A DNA stretch of 64,000 nt from QYQD01 sp040754095 (GTDB lineage: Bacteria > Desulfobacterota > QYQD01). The position numbers and the translations under genes are program-made. The notes under the pieces were generated by a model, which saw nothing but the letters and a program-made list of their open reading frames with translations, had not been told where the DNA came from and searched no databases. Shown here in pieces: positions 1-8,888 of this stretch; the first letter of the stretch is position 1, and each line of letters starts with the position of its first letter. Location: assembly GCA_040754095.1 (NCBI GenBank), contig JBFMFO010000001.1, positions 124,001-188,000 on the forward strand. The letters run 5' to 3'.

Positions 1-833
1 GAACGGACTATGCCATGGTTTCTGAGGAGCACAAGACGCCCATACAGAGCTGCGTCGTTGGTAGTCACCATACCACCTTCACCCGTAGTGATATGTTTAA
101 CAGGATGAAAGCTGAACACAGTCATATCAGAATGAGAGCAACTTCCGATATCAATCCATCGCCTGTCTTCTTCCTTCCCTACTCTGTACCTGGCCCCCAG
201 AGCATGGCAGGCGTCCTCAATAATGACTAAATCAAATTTTTTTGCGACCCGGTGGATTTCAGACATGTCGCAGGGAAGGCCGGCAAAGTGAACAGGAATG
301 ACGGCGCGAGGCGTGGATATTGATCGTTCCCCGTTGACCGTTGCCCGACCTCTTGACGGTGAACGGTCAACGGGCAACGGGGAACGGCTTTCCAGGTACT
401 CTTCAAGCCTGCTCGCATCCAGATTGAATGTTGCAGGGTCAATATCCACGAAAGCGGGCCGGGCGCCCACATAAAGCGCACAGTTGGCCGTGGCCACAAA
501 AGTAATCGGGCTGGTTATAACCTCATCTCCCGGACCAAGGCCGGCTGCTAAACATGCCAGATGCAGCGCAGCCGTCCCGCTGTTCACCGCTACAGCGTAT
601 CTGGAACCGACATAGACGGCAAAAGCCTCCTCAAATTCCCGCACCCTGGGGCCCTGGGTTAGCCAGTCCGATCGCAGAGTCTCAATCACTGCAGCTATGT
701 CGTCGTCATCAACCGACTGCCGGCCGTAGGGAATAAGGGGACGCTCACCGTTATCCGTTGACCGTTCACCGACATTCTTCGTGGCCCGTTGACCGATGTT
801 CTTTACAGAAATCCGTTGGTTTCCTCTGTGCAT
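1..833 (-). CDS. pseC: PseC-like aminotransferase (partial, runs off the left edge)
   Basis: PLP-dependent DegT/DnrJ/EryC1 aminotransferase that makes UDP-4-amino-4,6-dideoxy-N-acetyl-altrosamine in pseudaminic-acid synthesis, acting directly after PseB, whose gene lies just upstream. Seen: the family N-terminus IPYGRQSVDDDDIAAV, then VNSGTAALHLACLAAGLGPG, FAGLPCDMSEI, IIEDACHALGA and the PLP-lysine region FHPVKHITTGEGG near base 96. The start is ATG at 833, after AGAGGACATAGG. About 30 extra residues precede the usual start and are encoded by dispersed repeats; the Met that normally begins IPYGRQ is Leu here. A second repeat is inserted in frame at about 317-392, between FNLDASRLEEYLE and RAVIPVHFAG. 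The C-terminus lies outside the window. The family call is firm; activity of this repeat-bearing allele is unknown. Confidence 0.85.
   Translation of the reverse strand, partial: MHRGNQRISVKNIGQRATKNVGERSTDNGERPLIPYGRQSVDDDDIAAVIETLRSDWLTQGPRVREFEEAFAVYVGSRYAVAVNSGTAALHLACLAAGLGPGDEVITSPITFVATANCALYVGARPAFVDIDPATFNLDASRLEEYLESRSPLPVDRSPSRGRATVNGERSISTPRAVIPVHFAGLPCDMSEIHRVAKKFDLVIIEDACHALGARYRVGKEEDRRWIDIGSCSHSDMTVFSFHPVKHITTGEGGMVTTNDAALYGRLVLLRNHGIVR
317..392. repeat. R1 repeat inserted in frame inside pseC
   Basis: Copies of the R1 word (CCGTTGACCGTT and its complement CAACGGTCAACGG) arranged head to head and separated by a short spacer. The reading frame stays open through it and adds roughly 25 residues that PseC relatives do not normally have at this place. 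Confidence 0.75.
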
Positions 834-850
834 CCTATGTCCTCTGTGGC
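741..850. repeat. R1 and R6 repeats forming the pseC 5' end
   Basis: R1 copies (CCGTTATCCGTTGACCGTTC and variants) lie next to an R6 copy of the CCTCTGTG type. On the minus strand the R6 copy supplies both the ribosome-binding-like AGAGGA and the ATG of pseC, and the R1 copies encode its first 30 or so residues. Confidence 0.7.
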
Positions 851-885
851 TTAACATACGTATTCTGTCGGTGAACGGTGAACGG

Positions 886-2214
886 TCAACGGTGAACTCC
901 TTCCAAGCCTTCTTCGGAATTCAGCATATTTAAGATCACCTTCTCGTTTAAATGATGAATAGTGGATAATAATTCGTGAGCCGAATCGTCTTCCGCCGCT
1001 TGGGAGTCGTAGATGATTTCCCTCAAATGATCCTCCGTCAGCCATTCGTCATTCTTATCGCTGGTGTATACAAAGCCATCCGGCAACTTCTGACCGATGT
1101 CATAACGATTACGGTCTTCCCACCATGAATAGCTTGGCATGATGATATACATACCATCGTAGGCAACAGTGTTCCGCCCTTCCTCCTCTGTAATCAGAGC
1201 CTCATGGAGTTTCTCGCCCGGCCTTATCCCTATAAATCCGATTTCACATCCCGGGGCTACTGCTCCGGCTAAATCCATGATCTTCATACTTGGTATCTTA
1301 GGCACAAAAATTTCCCCTCCCTGCATATGGCAGAGGGCCTTAATAACCAATTCAATCGCCTGATCGAGCGTAATCCAGAACCTGGTCATACGTCTGTCCG
1401 TTATGGTTACCTTTCCGCTCTTTTTCTGCTCTTTGAATAGAGGGATAACGCTGCCTCTACTTCCAATAACATTGCCGTACCGCACGCAACAAAACCGCGT
1501 ACCCCGTGAACCGGAGTAGGAATTTCCCTGGATGAAAAGCTTGTCCGCACAGAGTTTGGTAGCTCCATAGAGGTTGACCGGGTTTACGGCTTTGTCCGTA
1601 CTCAGTGCCACTACCTTCTTCACACCGGTGTTGATGGCGGCATCGATGACATTCTGCGCCCCGTAGATATTGGTTTTTACCGCCTCAAAAGGATTATATT
1701 CGCAGGAGGGAACCTGCTTAAGCGCTGCGGCATGTACGACTATATCTACTCCCTCCATCGCCCTTTTTAAACGGTCAGCATCTCTTACATCACCGATAAA
1801 GTACCTTAAAACCTCCTCGCCGAATTGTTGGCGCATCTCATGTTGTTTTAACTCATCACGACTGTAAATTCTTATGACCTTTGGGTTATATTTTTCGACC
1901 ATTACCTTACAGAAATGCTTTCCAAAAGACCCCGTCCCACCGGTTAAGAGAATCGATTGTTTTTCCCAATCTATCTTTCCGATGTCGGCATTCCCTTTTT
2001 TAAGAAGTCCCCTGGCCTGCTCAATTGTCCTATTCTTGCCGTGAAGCAATTCCTTGATTTGCATCAATGCATCAATATCCTCATCAGAATATCTTCTCTG
2101 CCCGCCATTCGTCCTTATTGGTTTAACAAACGCAGAAAATGCGGACTCCCAATATCGGATCGTAGATGTTGGGACACCTAACTTCTTGCTCACCTCTTGT
2201 ACCCTGTAATCCAT
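886..2214 (-). CDS. pseB: MerR-type HTH fused to UDP-GlcNAc 4,6-dehydratase (PseB)
   Basis: Residues 1-80 form a MerR-like winged helix (VSKKLGVPTSTIRYWESAF, then NGGQRRYSDEDIDAL). From about residue 85 the protein is a short-chain dehydrogenase of the PseB/FlaA1 type: nucleotide-binding TGGTGSFG at 91-98, HAAALKQVPSCEYNP, the catalytic YGATK (Tyr216, Lys220) and RYGNVIGSRGSVIPLF. PseB converts UDP-GlcNAc to the 4-keto-6-deoxy-altro sugar, the first step to pseudaminic acid. Classical PseB proteins are about 330 residues; the surplus here is the MerR domain and a divergent C-terminus. The final codons (GVHR, stop TGA) are read from an R1 repeat. The frame is continuous across both domains with no obvious internal start, so a true fusion is likely, although a DNA-binding role is not proven. 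Confidence 0.88.
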   Translation of the reverse strand: MDYRVQEVSKKLGVPTSTIRYWESAFSAFVKPIRTNGGQRRYSDEDIDALMQIKELLHGKNRTIEQARGLLKKGNADIGKIDWEKQSILLTGGTGSFGKHFCKVMVEKYNPKVIRIYSRDELKQHEMRQQFGEEVLRYFIGDVRDADRLKRAMEGVDIVVHAAALKQVPSCEYNPFEAVKTNIYGAQNVIDAAINTGVKKVVALSTDKAVNPVNLYGATKLCADKLFIQGNSYSGSRGTRFCCVRYGNVIGSRGSVIPLFKEQKKSGKVTITDRRMTRFWITLDQAIELVIKALCHMQGGEIFVPKIPSMKIMDLAGAVAPGCEIGFIGIRPGEKLHEALITEEEGRNTVAYDGMYIIMPSYSWWEDRNRYDIGQKLPDGFVYTSDKNDEWLTEDHLREIIYDSQAAEDDSAHELLSTIHHLNEKVILNMLNSEEGLEGVHR

Positions 2215-2777
2215 AGTCTTACTCCATTGTTGGATTGTTCACCGTTGACCGTTTACCGTTATCCGAATAAAAGCAGTTAACCATGCTATTATCCAGTTAA
2301 CCGTGCTATTATCCGGTCGGTAAACGGTAAACAGTGAACGGTGAACGAATATTGTCGGTCAACGGTTAACGGATAACGGTCAACTATTATTACCGTTCTC
2401 GGCACATGGGAGAAGAAACTTTAATTTAACTTTTAGATTTACTTCAAGGTTTGCAATCAGTGTGCCATAGTTACCAGCACTTATTTTTTGTCATTAAATT
2501 AGTAAGTTACACTGGCTACCAGGTCTTGGGTAGGAACGAGGGTAGGCAAATTGTTCCGGGTGCTAGGCAAATAAGTCAAAGATTTGACGACAAAGCCTGA
2601 AATATTGCAGATTCTTACATTTGGAATTCAATCAGAAGCCGAACTGCTGAAAATCAATTTCTCGAAAATACTTTCCTGGTAACAAGTTATATGAATGAAT
2701 CTGGAAATCAAGAAATCAGGAATGTATTTTTCTTCATGAGTTCATGAGTTCCTGATTAAAACGTCTTCCTGAATTCT
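2215..2777. repeat. Intergenic region with R1 and R3 repeats
   Basis: No gene seen. Bases 2227-2385 are a cluster of R1 words (accgttgaccgtttaccg and inverted copies) around a direct duplication of a CAGTTAACCATGCTATTATC-like unit. Bases 2690-2810 hold the R3 family (gagttcatgagttcctgatt), which extends to the stop of the next gene. The middle is AT-rich and may hold the promoter of pseB. Confidence 0.6.
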
Positions 2778-4445
2778 TCAAACTCTCTCCTTCCTGATTT
2801 CCTGATTTGATATGTTATATTTTTTAAGCGTTATCTCAAAACTGGTTATAATGTCCCTTAATGCCGTATACTTCTCCAGGAACTTGTGCGCGAGCTCAGG
2901 AAAATTGCAAGGCTCCATTTCCGCCATATAGTACTCATGCATCTCTTTCAGAATGGAAAGCGGGCATTCCAAATCTCTTACCCTTTCCTCAATCTGCCTT
3001 AAGGATCCGATCATAACCTGGACAAGCGGGATATCCGGTTTGTCTCTTTGAAATTGATCGATTATCTTCCGACATAAAGTCCTTCCGTCTTCATAGATCT
3101 TTTTATAGGATGAACAGGCTTTTTTAATGGCGGCTAAGATTTCTTCTGTCCGTAAGTCCTTACCCTTCACTTCAACATCAACAGAGTCCGAGCGCAGGCC
3201 AAGCCAGTCATTCCAGAGGCTTTGGCTGACCGATGCCTTCAGATAGTGGAGAGACCTCAGCCAGGGCAAAAAGCCGTCCGTATTCGGGCTGATCAAACGG
3301 TATCTCAATGTTCCATCGGTGTGGAAGGAAGATTTGTATAAGCCGGCTTCCGGCCCCGCAGCCGCTATTTCCTCATCCAGGCCCAAACACAGCCTCACCC
3401 CTTGCTCCACGGTTTCAGGTTTTATGTTTTCTCGGCATAAGGGATAATAACACGCAGTTGAGCTTAGGCACGGCGCACAGGGATAATTCGACTGGACGGC
3501 CACATGTCCGGCCCCATAAGGACCTGTCACCCCGAAATAGGCCGTACTGACGAAGATTCCAACTACCTTGGTTCCCACCGCAGCCGCAATGTGGATCGGC
3601 CCTGTATCATTGCCTATTAACAGATCGATCCCCTTAAAAAATGAACCCAGTTCCGAAAGTCTCGTCTTCCCGATAAGGCTTGTAAAGGGATAGGTCGCCT
3701 GTTCATGAAATCTATCGGCAAGAGCCAGGTCTCTTTCAGATCCGAAAAGAACGAGTTGTGCACCCAGGCGCCGGAAAAGGAGTTCTCCCAGTTTGATAAA
3801 ATTTTCCACCGGCCACGTCTTGCCGGGCTTGCTGGCTCCAAGCTGAAAACCAACGGATAACTTTCCACCTCGAACGCCGAGATCGGATAGTTGAGAGGCG
3901 CATCTTTGATCTAACTCCGGGTCAGTAGGCAAAAACTGCCCTGCCGGCCTGTTTCTGACACCAGCCATTCCCATATAAATATCAACTAAATTTAGTAGGT
4001 TATCTTTCTGATTTCTTGTCATGGCAAAAAGATATTTCCCCCACTTCCCGGAGACGACAATCTCATCTTTATCCGAAAATACCCTGCCTCTCTTCTGCCT
4101 GGCCCTCACCCTCCCGGACAAGTAACTGCTGCCCCAATTATGGGTCAAATTGACTAATAAGTCATACTCTTCGGCCAACTCAGGAACCCTGTTCCATAAT
4201 CGGTCGAGCGCACCTAAACTTCCTTCGCTTAACTCCCCCACAATAGAACCGATCTCCTGCCACGGAAGTGTCACCAACTTATCGATCCACGGGACATCAG
4301 AAAGAATACGGCAAAAATCCTCAACGCCAAGATAAGTGATTACGCTGTGTGGCCGCTCCTCTTTTAATAACTTTAACGCCGGAAGGCTCTGAACCATGTC
4401 ACCCAGACGACTGAGATGGATTATCAAAATTTTTCCATCGTCCAT
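2778..4445 (-). CDS. Glycosyltransferase family 9 (ADP-heptose transferase-like), long form
   Basis: A 555-residue protein. Its first ~350 residues match the GT9/heptosyltransferase fold: N-terminal IIHLSRLGDMVQSLPALKLL, then VGFQLGASKPGKTWPVENF, and the donor-site block IDLLIGNDTGPIHIAAAVG with the conserved Asp-Thr-Gly-Pro. The C-terminal ~190 residues are helical, charged and unlike the GT9 core. In known members the enzyme transfers heptose or a related sugar onto lipopolysaccharide or protein. Cys-rich APCLSSTACYYPLC follows the catalytic core, as in GT9 proteins of flagellin or S-layer glycan loci. It lies among pseudaminic-acid genes, so a role in surface-glycan assembly is inferred; the acceptor is unknown. 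Confidence 0.82.
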   Translation of the reverse strand: MDDGKILIIHLSRLGDMVQSLPALKLLKEERPHSVITYLGVEDFCRILSDVPWIDKLVTLPWQEIGSIVGELSEGSLGALDRLWNRVPELAEEYDLLVNLTHNWGSSYLSGRVRARQKRGRVFSDKDEIVVSGKWGKYLFAMTRNQKDNLLNLVDIYMGMAGVRNRPAGQFLPTDPELDQRCASQLSDLGVRGGKLSVGFQLGASKPGKTWPVENFIKLGELLFRRLGAQLVLFGSERDLALADRFHEQATYPFTSLIGKTRLSELGSFFKGIDLLIGNDTGPIHIAAAVGTKVVGIFVSTAYFGVTGPYGAGHVAVQSNYPCAPCLSSTACYYPLCRENIKPETVEQGVRLCLGLDEEIAAAGPEAGLYKSSFHTDGTLRYRLISPNTDGFLPWLRSLHYLKASVSQSLWNDWLGLRSDSVDVEVKGKDLRTEEILAAIKKACSSYKKIYEDGRTLCRKIIDQFQRDKPDIPLVQVMIGSLRQIEERVRDLECPLSILKEMHEYYMAEMEPCNFPELAHKFLEKYTALRDIITSFEITLKKYNISNQEIRKERV

Positions 4446-4785
4446 ATAAATCCCCTTTCCGGGCTTCCCGTATTGTCAAAAGATTAACCACAGGGCACAC
4501 AGAGAAAATAATAATATCAATAACACCTTAGGTGTTTGAAACAGTCTTACACTCAGAAAAGGCTATTAATCTGGAACTCACGAACTCATGAAAAAAACAG
4601 GGCAATCAAAAACCGAACTGCTGAAAATCAATTTCTCAAAAATACCTTCCTGATTTCCTGAGTTCCTGATTCAAACGTCTTCCTGAATTCTTTCAAGCCC
4701 GCTCCTTCCCGAGTTCCTGATTTGATATGTTCTTTGCACTTTTTATCATGCATTTTAAAAACGCTAACTTGTTACGAACAGGCTC
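4446..4785. repeat. Intergenic region with R3/R6 repeats
   Basis: No gene seen. Bases 4490-4510 carry an R6 fragment (accacagggcacacagaga). Bases 4570-4730 carry R3, and much of this stretch repeats 2640-2800 almost word for word (ctgaaaatcaatttctc, ttcctgatttcctga, gtcttcctgaattctt). The two GT9/CgeB intergenic regions therefore share a duplicated block. Confidence 0.6.
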
Positions 4786-5781
4786 TTATGACAAAACACT
4801 CAAAACTTCCTCTGCGCGGTGTTTATATGTATGCTTTTTTAACACAAGATCCTGAGCCTTTTCTGCAATCGCCTCGCGCTCAGCTTCATGTTCAAGGAAA
4901 TAGTCTATGGCCCGCTCCATATCCTCCCAGGTGTTCAAGGAAATCACCTCTTCCGCCGGATCAAAATGAAGTGTCAGAGGCTTTCGCATATCGGTCAACT
5001 GAAAAGCGCCCAGTCCGGCTAATTCAAATGTTCGCGGATTCAAAAAATCCCCTCCTTCAAATGTGTGCGGAAACGGGGATGAATGCAGATTAATATTTAT
5101 GACCGAACGTTGATATATATCCCGCGCTTCAGATTCCGTGATCCTGCGATCGCCGACAACCACCGATGAGTTAGGATGTTTGTTCCATCCTTCGCCATAT
5201 ATCTGAAGGTCCGTCCTCCGCAGCTTACCAAAAAAATGAATGCGGTTCGGATACGGGGCCCCCACAAAAGAAACGGATATCTCCGGCTTCTTTTCGCGGA
5301 CCGGACATTCTAAATTGGAGTCAAAGGCAGCAGGCAAGTAATAATAGTTATTGCAGCCGATCCGGTTTAACTGGTCCCAAAAAGTTCCTTTTTGTATCGT
5401 GAAAAAGTGATCAAAATAGGGCACTATGGCCCTCCAGTACTCAAAAATACGATAGTCTTCCATAAACCAGTAGCACAGCCGTATGCCCGCCTTTCTGAAC
5501 TCCTGCAACATTTCGGAATCGTTAAGGGGAGACTGGGCAACGCCGAAAATGACATCGGGTTTGAAATTGCTAACCCTTTCCAATAGCCTTATTCTGACTT
5601 TCAAATAAAACTGATATGATTTCTGCTCATCCCGTATGCTTCTTATCTCCAGCAGTTCCTTCTGGAGGTCTGCATAATCAAGAAAATCGGCCTCAAGCTT
5701 GATTTCGTTGAAGGCCTGATAAATGGCCCGTCCCATGGGTACGGTGCCGCCATAAATTGCCCCAACTACCAGGATACGCAT
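4786..5781 (-). CDS. CgeB-like glycosyltransferase
   Basis: A 331-residue protein starting MRILVVGAIYGGTVPMGRAI. It shows the pattern of the CgeB/DUF3880 glycosyltransferases: an N-terminal Rossmann half with FKPDVIFGVAQSP and CYWFMEDYRIFEYW, a central VSFVGAPYPNRIHFF, then the C-terminal Glyco_trans_1_2 block with INLHSSPFPHTFEGGDFLNPRTFELAGLGAFQLTDM and a final HTYKHRAEEVL. The Phe-Glu-Leu-Ala-Gly stretch is the usual nucleotide-sugar contact region. Such proteins occur in flagellin-glycosylation and O-antigen loci. It sits between two GT9 genes on the same strand. Substrate not predictable. Confidence 0.78.
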   Translation of the reverse strand: MRILVVGAIYGGTVPMGRAIYQAFNEIKLEADFLDYADLQKELLEIRSIRDEQKSYQFYLKVRIRLLERVSNFKPDVIFGVAQSPLNDSEMLQEFRKAGIRLCYWFMEDYRIFEYWRAIVPYFDHFFTIQKGTFWDQLNRIGCNNYYYLPAAFDSNLECPVREKKPEISVSFVGAPYPNRIHFFGKLRRTDLQIYGEGWNKHPNSSVVVGDRRITESEARDIYQRSVININLHSSPFPHTFEGGDFLNPRTFELAGLGAFQLTDMRKPLTLHFDPAEEVISLNTWEDMERAIDYFLEHEAEREAIAEKAQDLVLKKHTYKHRAEEVLSVLS

Positions 5782-5794
5782 CTATCGCCTCCGA

Positions 5795-5900
5795 CAATAT
5801 TCGTTGACGGTTGTCCGTTCACCGTTGACCGACCGGATAATACACGGTTAACTGCTTTTATCCGGTCAACGATTAACGGTCAACGGTCAACTGCTTATTA
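5795..5900. repeat. R1 repeat cluster overlapping the GT9 3' end
   Basis: Several R1 words (cgttgacggttgtccg, accgttgaccgacc, cggtcaacgattaacgg) in direct and inverted order. The block extends into the coding sequence ending at 5873, so the last residues QLTVDR and the stop TAA of that protein are repeat-derived. Confidence 0.7.
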
Positions 5901-7060
5901 AATGCCCCAACCACTTCATCAACCCGCAACGCCTCAAAACAAGGACTCACTTCGGTCGGCGTAAAATCAACCTCCTTGCAGCCGCGGTGTGTTTCCAGGC
6001 AAGGGCTTTTACAAGTTTTGCCCTCGTACGTCGCCCTGATGCCGACGACAGAGGGATAGTCGGCCACATGCGTTTCCGGGGGAAACGGCCCGAAAAGGGC
6101 TACGCCGGGTATGCCCATAGCCCCCGCAGCATGAACAATGCCGGTATCAACAGATATGAAGGCATCGATCAATGACAGGGCCGCAACCGTGTCATGGTAG
6201 TCGTGAACAAGATGTGAAAGATTTATTACCGGCGCGCTCAAGGCATCAATTTCTTTCTGCATAAGCCTTGAAGCCTCTTTATCCTTAATAAGCACGGCCT
6301 GGTATTTATCCTGTAGTTTGCTCGCCATCCCGGCAAAAAGGACCGGCGAGGCATTCTTATGTTGAAATCTCGATTTCCAATTAAGGCAAAGCAGCTTTTT
6401 GCCCGTTTCCTTTCGAATCCGGTCCAGCGCAGGCTTAACCTTCTCCACCCTCACGGCATCAGGTCTAATATAAGGTAAATCGATCCTTTCATGTGAATCC
6501 AGTTTAAGTATCTCAAGGCATAAGTCCTTCATCGATTTATCGTGAGACCTCTGATAGTTTACCGGAATAAAATTGACAAGGAAATCAAACGTGCTCAATT
6601 CTCGCAGGCTCAAAATATTCGGTCGCGCGTCGGTCACATAAGGCGCCCCGGGATAAGGAAAATTACGGATCCAATTGCAGCCCAGGGTGATATACGGGGG
6701 ATCGCCCTTCGCCACAGCCTTTTCGTATAAGGCTTTCAATGCAGGCTGGATCAGGATCATGTCACCCCAGCCATTCAGCATGAGAATCAAAACCCGCTTA
6801 CCCCCGATCTCCTGAGTACCATTATAGATTTGGGGAAATTTAATGTTCCCGGGAGCCGCTATTGAGTTATAGAGCGAAACCCCGGGAACAGACCGCAAGC
6901 CAAAAAGCTCGATATGCACATCTGTCAAAACCAACACATGCTCCGGATCAAAATCATGGTGAGCCGAAGGCTGAATCGACGTCTTGCAGCCATCTGTGTC
7001 AAACTCCAACGGAACGGATGAAGCAAGAAAACATATGCCTGGAATATTTAAAGTTGCCAT
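5873..7060 (-). CDS. Glycosyltransferase family 9
   Basis: A 395-residue GT9-type protein. The recognisable core starts near residue 85 with KRVLILMLNGWGDMILIQPALKALYE and ends with the donor-site motif IDAFISVDTGIVHAAGAMGIPGVALFGPFPPE, followed by a Cys-containing loop (KTCKSPCLETHRGC). The first ~85 residues are a separate N-terminal segment (ICFLASSVPLEFDTDG). It probably adds a heptose-like or other sugar to a surface glycan together with the neighbouring transferases. It begins 20 bp after the GNAT gene stop, consistent with one transcript. The C-terminal QLTVDR is encoded by an R1 repeat, so the ancestral stop has probably been replaced. Confidence 0.8.
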   Translation of the reverse strand: MATLNIPGICFLASSVPLEFDTDGCKTSIQPSAHHDFDPEHVLVLTDVHIELFGLRSVPGVSLYNSIAAPGNIKFPQIYNGTQEIGGKRVLILMLNGWGDMILIQPALKALYEKAVAKGDPPYITLGCNWIRNFPYPGAPYVTDARPNILSLRELSTFDFLVNFIPVNYQRSHDKSMKDLCLEILKLDSHERIDLPYIRPDAVRVEKVKPALDRIRKETGKKLLCLNWKSRFQHKNASPVLFAGMASKLQDKYQAVLIKDKEASRLMQKEIDALSAPVINLSHLVHDYHDTVAALSLIDAFISVDTGIVHAAGAMGIPGVALFGPFPPETHVADYPSVVGIRATYEGKTCKSPCLETHRGCKEVDFTPTEVSPCFEALRVDEVVGAFNKQLTVDR

Positions 7061-7080
7061 AGGAGCTTATGAGACCTCTT

Positions 7081-7752
7081 TCATCGGCTCGGCCGCATCA
7101 GACTATCGGGACTTTTATTATAAAGAACCATAATAGTGACCTGACGATATTGTGGTTCCGGCAAGACATTGTTTCTTTTCTTTTCAGTTACCCACAACCA
7201 CTGTTCGATGCCTGACTCATTTATTATTTTCGTAAACAAAACTGTATTTACTATCTGAAATCCCAGACGCTGATATAAAGAAACAGCCGGTTTATTGTCG
7301 GAAAAAACTTCAAGATTGATTTGCTCCAACCCCAGTTCCCGGAGGGCCCATTCCAGAAGCGTTTTGGCCGCAAAGGTTATTATTCCCTTTGGTGATCCCA
7401 TTTCACCTCGTATTACCCTCCCGAATTCCGCAGTTCGTTTGTCAGGATCAACATGATATAAGGCCATTTGCCCGACAGAAAAAGCGGAAGGCATATCGAT
7501 AAAAAACATAATGTCGCTATAATCGTGCTGATAGTCTTTTAACCAGGCCAGGACATCTTTTTCAGAGGGTTTTATCGAGGTAAAAAAAGAATCATAATTG
7601 TCGCGGCGCCATTTTGAAATTTTCGCAGCATCTTCAATAGTGACCCGAACAGGCCTTAAGCGGCATATTGAACCATCCGGAACCTCAAATTTCAGGCAAC
7701 CCAGGGGAGCGACATTATTTTTCAGATTGCGGATTACATCAATTGATGTCAT
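7081..7752 (-). CDS. GNAT N-acetyltransferase (PseH/WecD-like)
   Basis: A 223-residue acetyl-CoA-dependent acetyltransferase. The GNAT fold is seen in VTIEDAAKISKWRRDNYDSFF near the start, the beta-bulge region FFIDMPSAFSVGQMALY, then LLEWALRELGLEQINLEVFSDNKPAVSLYQRLGF, the classic motif A/B end. In pseudaminic-acid loci PseH N-acetylates the 4-amino sugar made by PseC; other sugar loci use WecD-type relatives. Its start ATG overlaps the stop of the upstream DegT aminotransferase by 4 bp, so the amino sugar it acetylates may be the product of that enzyme rather than of PseC. Specific assignment is therefore left open. Confidence 0.78.
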   Translation of the reverse strand: MTSIDVIRNLKNNVAPLGCLKFEVPDGSICRLRPVRVTIEDAAKISKWRRDNYDSFFTSIKPSEKDVLAWLKDYQHDYSDIMFFIDMPSAFSVGQMALYHVDPDKRTAEFGRVIRGEMGSPKGIITFAAKTLLEWALRELGLEQINLEVFSDNKPAVSLYQRLGFQIVNTVLFTKIINESGIEQWLWVTEKKRNNVLPEPQYRQVTIMVLYNKSPDSLMRPSR

Positions 7753-8888
7753 TTTCGATAGAAGGCTCTTATAGAATCGATGATGTAAGATACATCGTTA
7801 TCGGATAAATCCGGATATAATGGCAGTGTTAAAATCCTTGGGAAGACTTTTTCCGCTTTAGGAAGTATGGGACGATTTCCATAACAACGATAAAAATGAA
7901 TGGGTTTATAATGTACTCCTGTATTTATCTGTTTATCACGCAGGAATACGCTCAGCTCATCCCGATTTTCAGCCTTGATTCCGAACAAGTGCCATGAGGA
8001 AATGAAATCACCGCCATCCTCAGGTGGGAGTTCAATCTGAAACAAATCTGTAAGTCCTTCCCGATATAAGCTGACAATCTGCCTGCGTCTCTCATTCATT
8101 TTTTCCAGTTTTTCCAACTGAACGAGGCCTATGGCCGCCAAGATATCGTTTAAATGTGATTTCAGGCCGATTTCATCTACGTTGTACTCCCACCAGTAGC
8201 TTCTATCGAGTTTGGTTCTATCCCATGTTCCCTTATCTATTCCAAGCCATCTGAGTCTTTTTGCCCGTAACGTCATCTCTTCATCATTAAGTGTCAGGGC
8301 GCCGCCTTCGCCCATCGCTAAATTTTTCACCGCATGAAAGCTGAAACAGCCCATGAAACCAATCCCGCCTACAGGGACTCCTTTGTACCTTGATCCGCAT
8401 GCGTGAGCACAGTCTTCAATAATAGGAATACTTCCCGAAACACCTTTGAGCTTATCCAAATCAACCGGCCTTCCGCCGTAATGCACAGGTATAATGGCCT
8501 TGGTTCGCGGTGAAATTTTCCGGGCAACATCGTCAATATCAATATTTAATGTAGCCTCATCAATATCGGCAAATATTGGCGTGGCCAGATTGTAAGCGAC
8601 GCAATGGGCTGTTGATACAAAAGTCATAGTCGGCACAATAACTTCATCACCATGGTTTACGCCCAAGAGTTTCAAGGCCATATCCAACGCCGCCGTGCAT
8701 GAATTCAATCCCACACAATACTTTACATGGCTGAACCTGGCGAATTCCTCCTCGAACCGGGCAGTCTTAGGCCCTAAACCTACCCATCCGGACAGGATAA
8801 CTTCCGCTACTGCCTCGACTTCTTTCTGATCGTAAGAGGGTTTAAATACCTGGATCATTTTATCCTTTACATCATAAATCAATGTCAA
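7749..8888 (-). CDS. DegT/DnrJ/EryC1 sugar aminotransferase
   Basis: A 379-residue PLP-dependent nucleotide-sugar aminotransferase. Motifs: SGWVGLGPKTARFEEEFARF, GLNSCTAALDMALKLLGV (phosphate-binding Ser/Thr), GDEVIVPTMTFVSTAH, IIEDCAHACGSRYKGVPVGG and the Schiff-base lysine in FSFHAVKNLAMGEGG. It converts a 4-keto (or 3-keto) nucleotide sugar to an amino sugar. It is not PseC, which is encoded near the left edge, so the locus makes at least two amino sugars or a branched product. Translationally coupled on both sides: 4-bp overlaps with the upstream CgeB-like gene and the downstream GNAT gene. Confidence 0.85.
   Translation of the reverse strand: MTLIYDVKDKMIQVFKPSYDQKEVEAVAEVILSGWVGLGPKTARFEEEFARFSHVKYCVGLNSCTAALDMALKLLGVNHGDEVIVPTMTFVSTAHCVAYNLATPIFADIDEATLNIDIDDVARKISPRTKAIIPVHYGGRPVDLDKLKGVSGSIPIIEDCAHACGSRYKGVPVGGIGFMGCFSFHAVKNLAMGEGGALTLNDEEMTLRAKRLRWLGIDKGTWDRTKLDRSYWWEYNVDEIGLKSHLNDILAAIGLVQLEKLEKMNERRRQIVSLYREGLTDLFQIELPPEDGGDFISSWHLFGIKAENRDELSVFLRDKQINTGVHYKPIHFYRCYGNRPILPKAEKVFPRILTLPLYPDLSDNDVSYIIDSIRAFYRK

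Noticed and set aside
227..499. 90-codon minus-strand ORF at the left edge
   Set aside because: Shadow frame of pseC, which is read in another frame and has all family motifs.
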